DNA of 64,000 nucleotides, from positions 73,297,315-73,361,314 of the forward strand of contig CM054116.1 in NCBI GenBank assembly GCA_028673005.1, in the 5' to 3' direction. Under the pieces are notes generated by a model, which saw only the letters and a list, made by a program, of their open reading frames with translations, did not search any database and had not been told where the DNA came from. The DNA is from Tanypteryx hageni (Eukaryota; Arthropoda; Insecta; Odonata; Petaluridae). Below are positions 62,437-64,000 of this stretch, in pieces. How positions within the stretch are numbered: position 1 is the stretch's first letter; each line of letters begins with the position of its first letter. Both the position numbers and the translations under genes were made by a program.

Positions 62437-62925
62437 GTAGAGTCCAGTGCTGTAGTGGTGGATATACGGCAGTATACGCCGTCTACCCTCTGGTTTTTTC
62501 GAATGAATACGGTATACCCTCTGCTTTTTCAAAAAAATAGCGTATAACCTGGCCTTATGATAAATTATACAGGTTGATTAAAAAAAACAGCTAATTCCTC
62601 CTTTTTTCGTGGCCCCAAATATTGAAGCTGCACCTGCAATCCTTGAAAATCTGCGCCCCACAGGTTTAATACCAATATTCTAATACTACTTTTGTTTCGA
62701 TCAGATTGAATATAAATACTGGATTTCTTATTTTTTATATACATCACTAAAATATAATTGAAATAAAATTTTCAAGGAAATCCAAAGTAAGCTCATACGT
62801 GTTCTCCTGCCATTACAGTCATTTACCTTACTCTTTAAAAAAATTGGGTAAGACCCCCCCTCAAAGTTTTACTTCCGTATACGGTATACCCTCTGCTTTT
62901 TTACGACTACAGCATTGGTCAAGTC
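62437..62925. mobile_element. Non-autonomous hAT-like MITE with 8-bp TSD
   Basis: The element spans 62445-62917. The left end CAGTGCTGTAGTGGTGGATA is mirrored by the inverse of the right end, CAATGCTGTAGTCG. Flanking octamers GTAGAGTC and GTCAAGTC agree at six of eight positions. The word ATACGGTATACCCTCTGCTTTTT near the right end is repeated internally at about 62508, a subterminal duplication. No transposase coding sequence is present. Confidence 0.7.
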
Positions 62926-64000
62926 TAAAATTTTCTCGAAATTTCTTAAAATATTTATTATTATGTAACCTATTTGGTATTTTTAGAAATAGTACTGATA
63001 TGGAGAAAGTCATGTGGTGGCCACATAAGATTTTTAATGAGAAAATCTAGATAAAACATGTTCTATATACCTAAGTCAATTACGAAATCGGAGCTTCTAT
63101 AAAATCGAAAATTTAATTTTAAATTGCAGCTCCATGATCCTGTCATAAAAATTCCACTAAATATATTAATTAGAAATTTTTTAGACTGTAGTGAGATACC
63201 AGTCCTATCACTCTAGCAGGGCTGCCACATTATTAAAAAACTATATCCATTCTTGAATCTCCCGGGAGGAACGTGCCCATCGTTCTACGCTAATTGCGTG
63301 CGTGCCCTGTCCCGGAAAAAAATAATTCTCCCGACTTAGCCAATAAATAAAGGTTCTCGTAGTGCCGCTCATCCAATCCACGTAAATGACAAAAGCGGAA
63401 TACCGTTGAGGTCGACCACTTTGTGCGTGAACGGTGTATGTGATTTTCTCTGCGGTCGTACTAGTTAAATTTATCTTTCATCTGTTACATTTATAAGCTG
63501 ATCTAGCTAACTCGAATCCGTTCCCAATGGTTAACTTCCGAGTCCCGACGATGGTTCTCGATATTATGTTTTTCTGCCGAGAGTGCGGTAATGTTGAGAA
63601 AAACTGTTGAAATGTGTGAAGTGTTCTCGTAAATATCCGTTCGACATCACTCCCGGAAATATCCTTATGAAAGTTTTCACGTTTTAGTCTAAAATAATTT
63701 TCCAAGTGACGTTGCATTCGGTCTCGTTTTAAATTACGCGTGCTACTGCCAGCAGGTACTCGGAGATAAATTTTAGATCCCCTGAGTAAAACTTTTCACA
63801 TGAGTAATTTTGACAGATGCACACTTATATTCAGTGATTTTTCTAACATAATCAACCGCCGATTGCTCTAGTTTGTGTGGCAACGATAAAAAAAATAATT
63901 TTAATATGTCCACTTGCCGTTACCTTCGAAATTTAAATATTCTTTTGTGTAAACAAATTAAAATGGTGTTTATCCAAGTCGTGGACTAACCTAAAAGTTT
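62926..64000. other. AT-rich spacer to window end
   Basis: A single inverted relative of the 19-kb array unit (inverse of GGCAGCCCTGC at about 63214-63240) is the only feature. No gene recognised. Confidence 0.45.

Overview
This window looks like non-coding, transposon-riddled DNA from an animal nuclear genome, most likely an arthropod. There are no operons, no ribosome-binding sites and no long conserved reading frames. Every protein similarity I can recognise is a decayed DNA transposase typical of metazoans: hAT/Buster, two mariner types, a Tc1-like copy and a pogo/Tigger copy. A dispersed motif familiar from insect genomes sits near 35.5 kb. The taxonomic call is inference from repeat content. 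I found no host gene exon I would defend.

Layout. 1-8140: AT-rich spacer broken by long pyrimidine or purine tracts, with a possible pogo-like MITE at 4377-4682. 8141-13300: plain spacer, then a 310-bp inverted-repeat retroelement-like insertion (12703-13012) flanked by 12-bp direct repeats and carrying hammerhead-like cores. 13400-17640: a hAT MITE (15820-16758) with a TA-flanked MITE inside it, then a SINE-like repeat. 19086-20600: two decayed tandem arrays with units of about 145-150 bp. 21702-26218: the centrepiece, a mariner-like element interrupted by a small hammerhead-like insertion and by a 2.8-kb hAT/Buster element, which itself holds a tRNA-like hairpin. 26219-39840: spacer with minisatellites, a weak TATA-type promoter candidate and a further copy of the hammerhead-like repeat. 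39841-42705: Tc1-like and Tigger-like pseudogenes. 45273-45624: a near-perfect 176-bp tandem duplication. 47908-48800: a minus-strand mariner 3' half abutting a second SINE-like copy. 49380-60440: microsatellites, minisatellites, a tRNA-like fragment and a 124-bp duplication. 61330-64000: a third SINE-like copy and another hAT MITE.

Nothing here works together as a pathway. The interest is archaeological: nested insertions with target-site duplications that can be ordered in time, and a dispersed family whose copies share a hammerhead-like core; two of its copies are bounded by perfect 12-bp direct repeats. All positions were found by eye, without alignment or database search.
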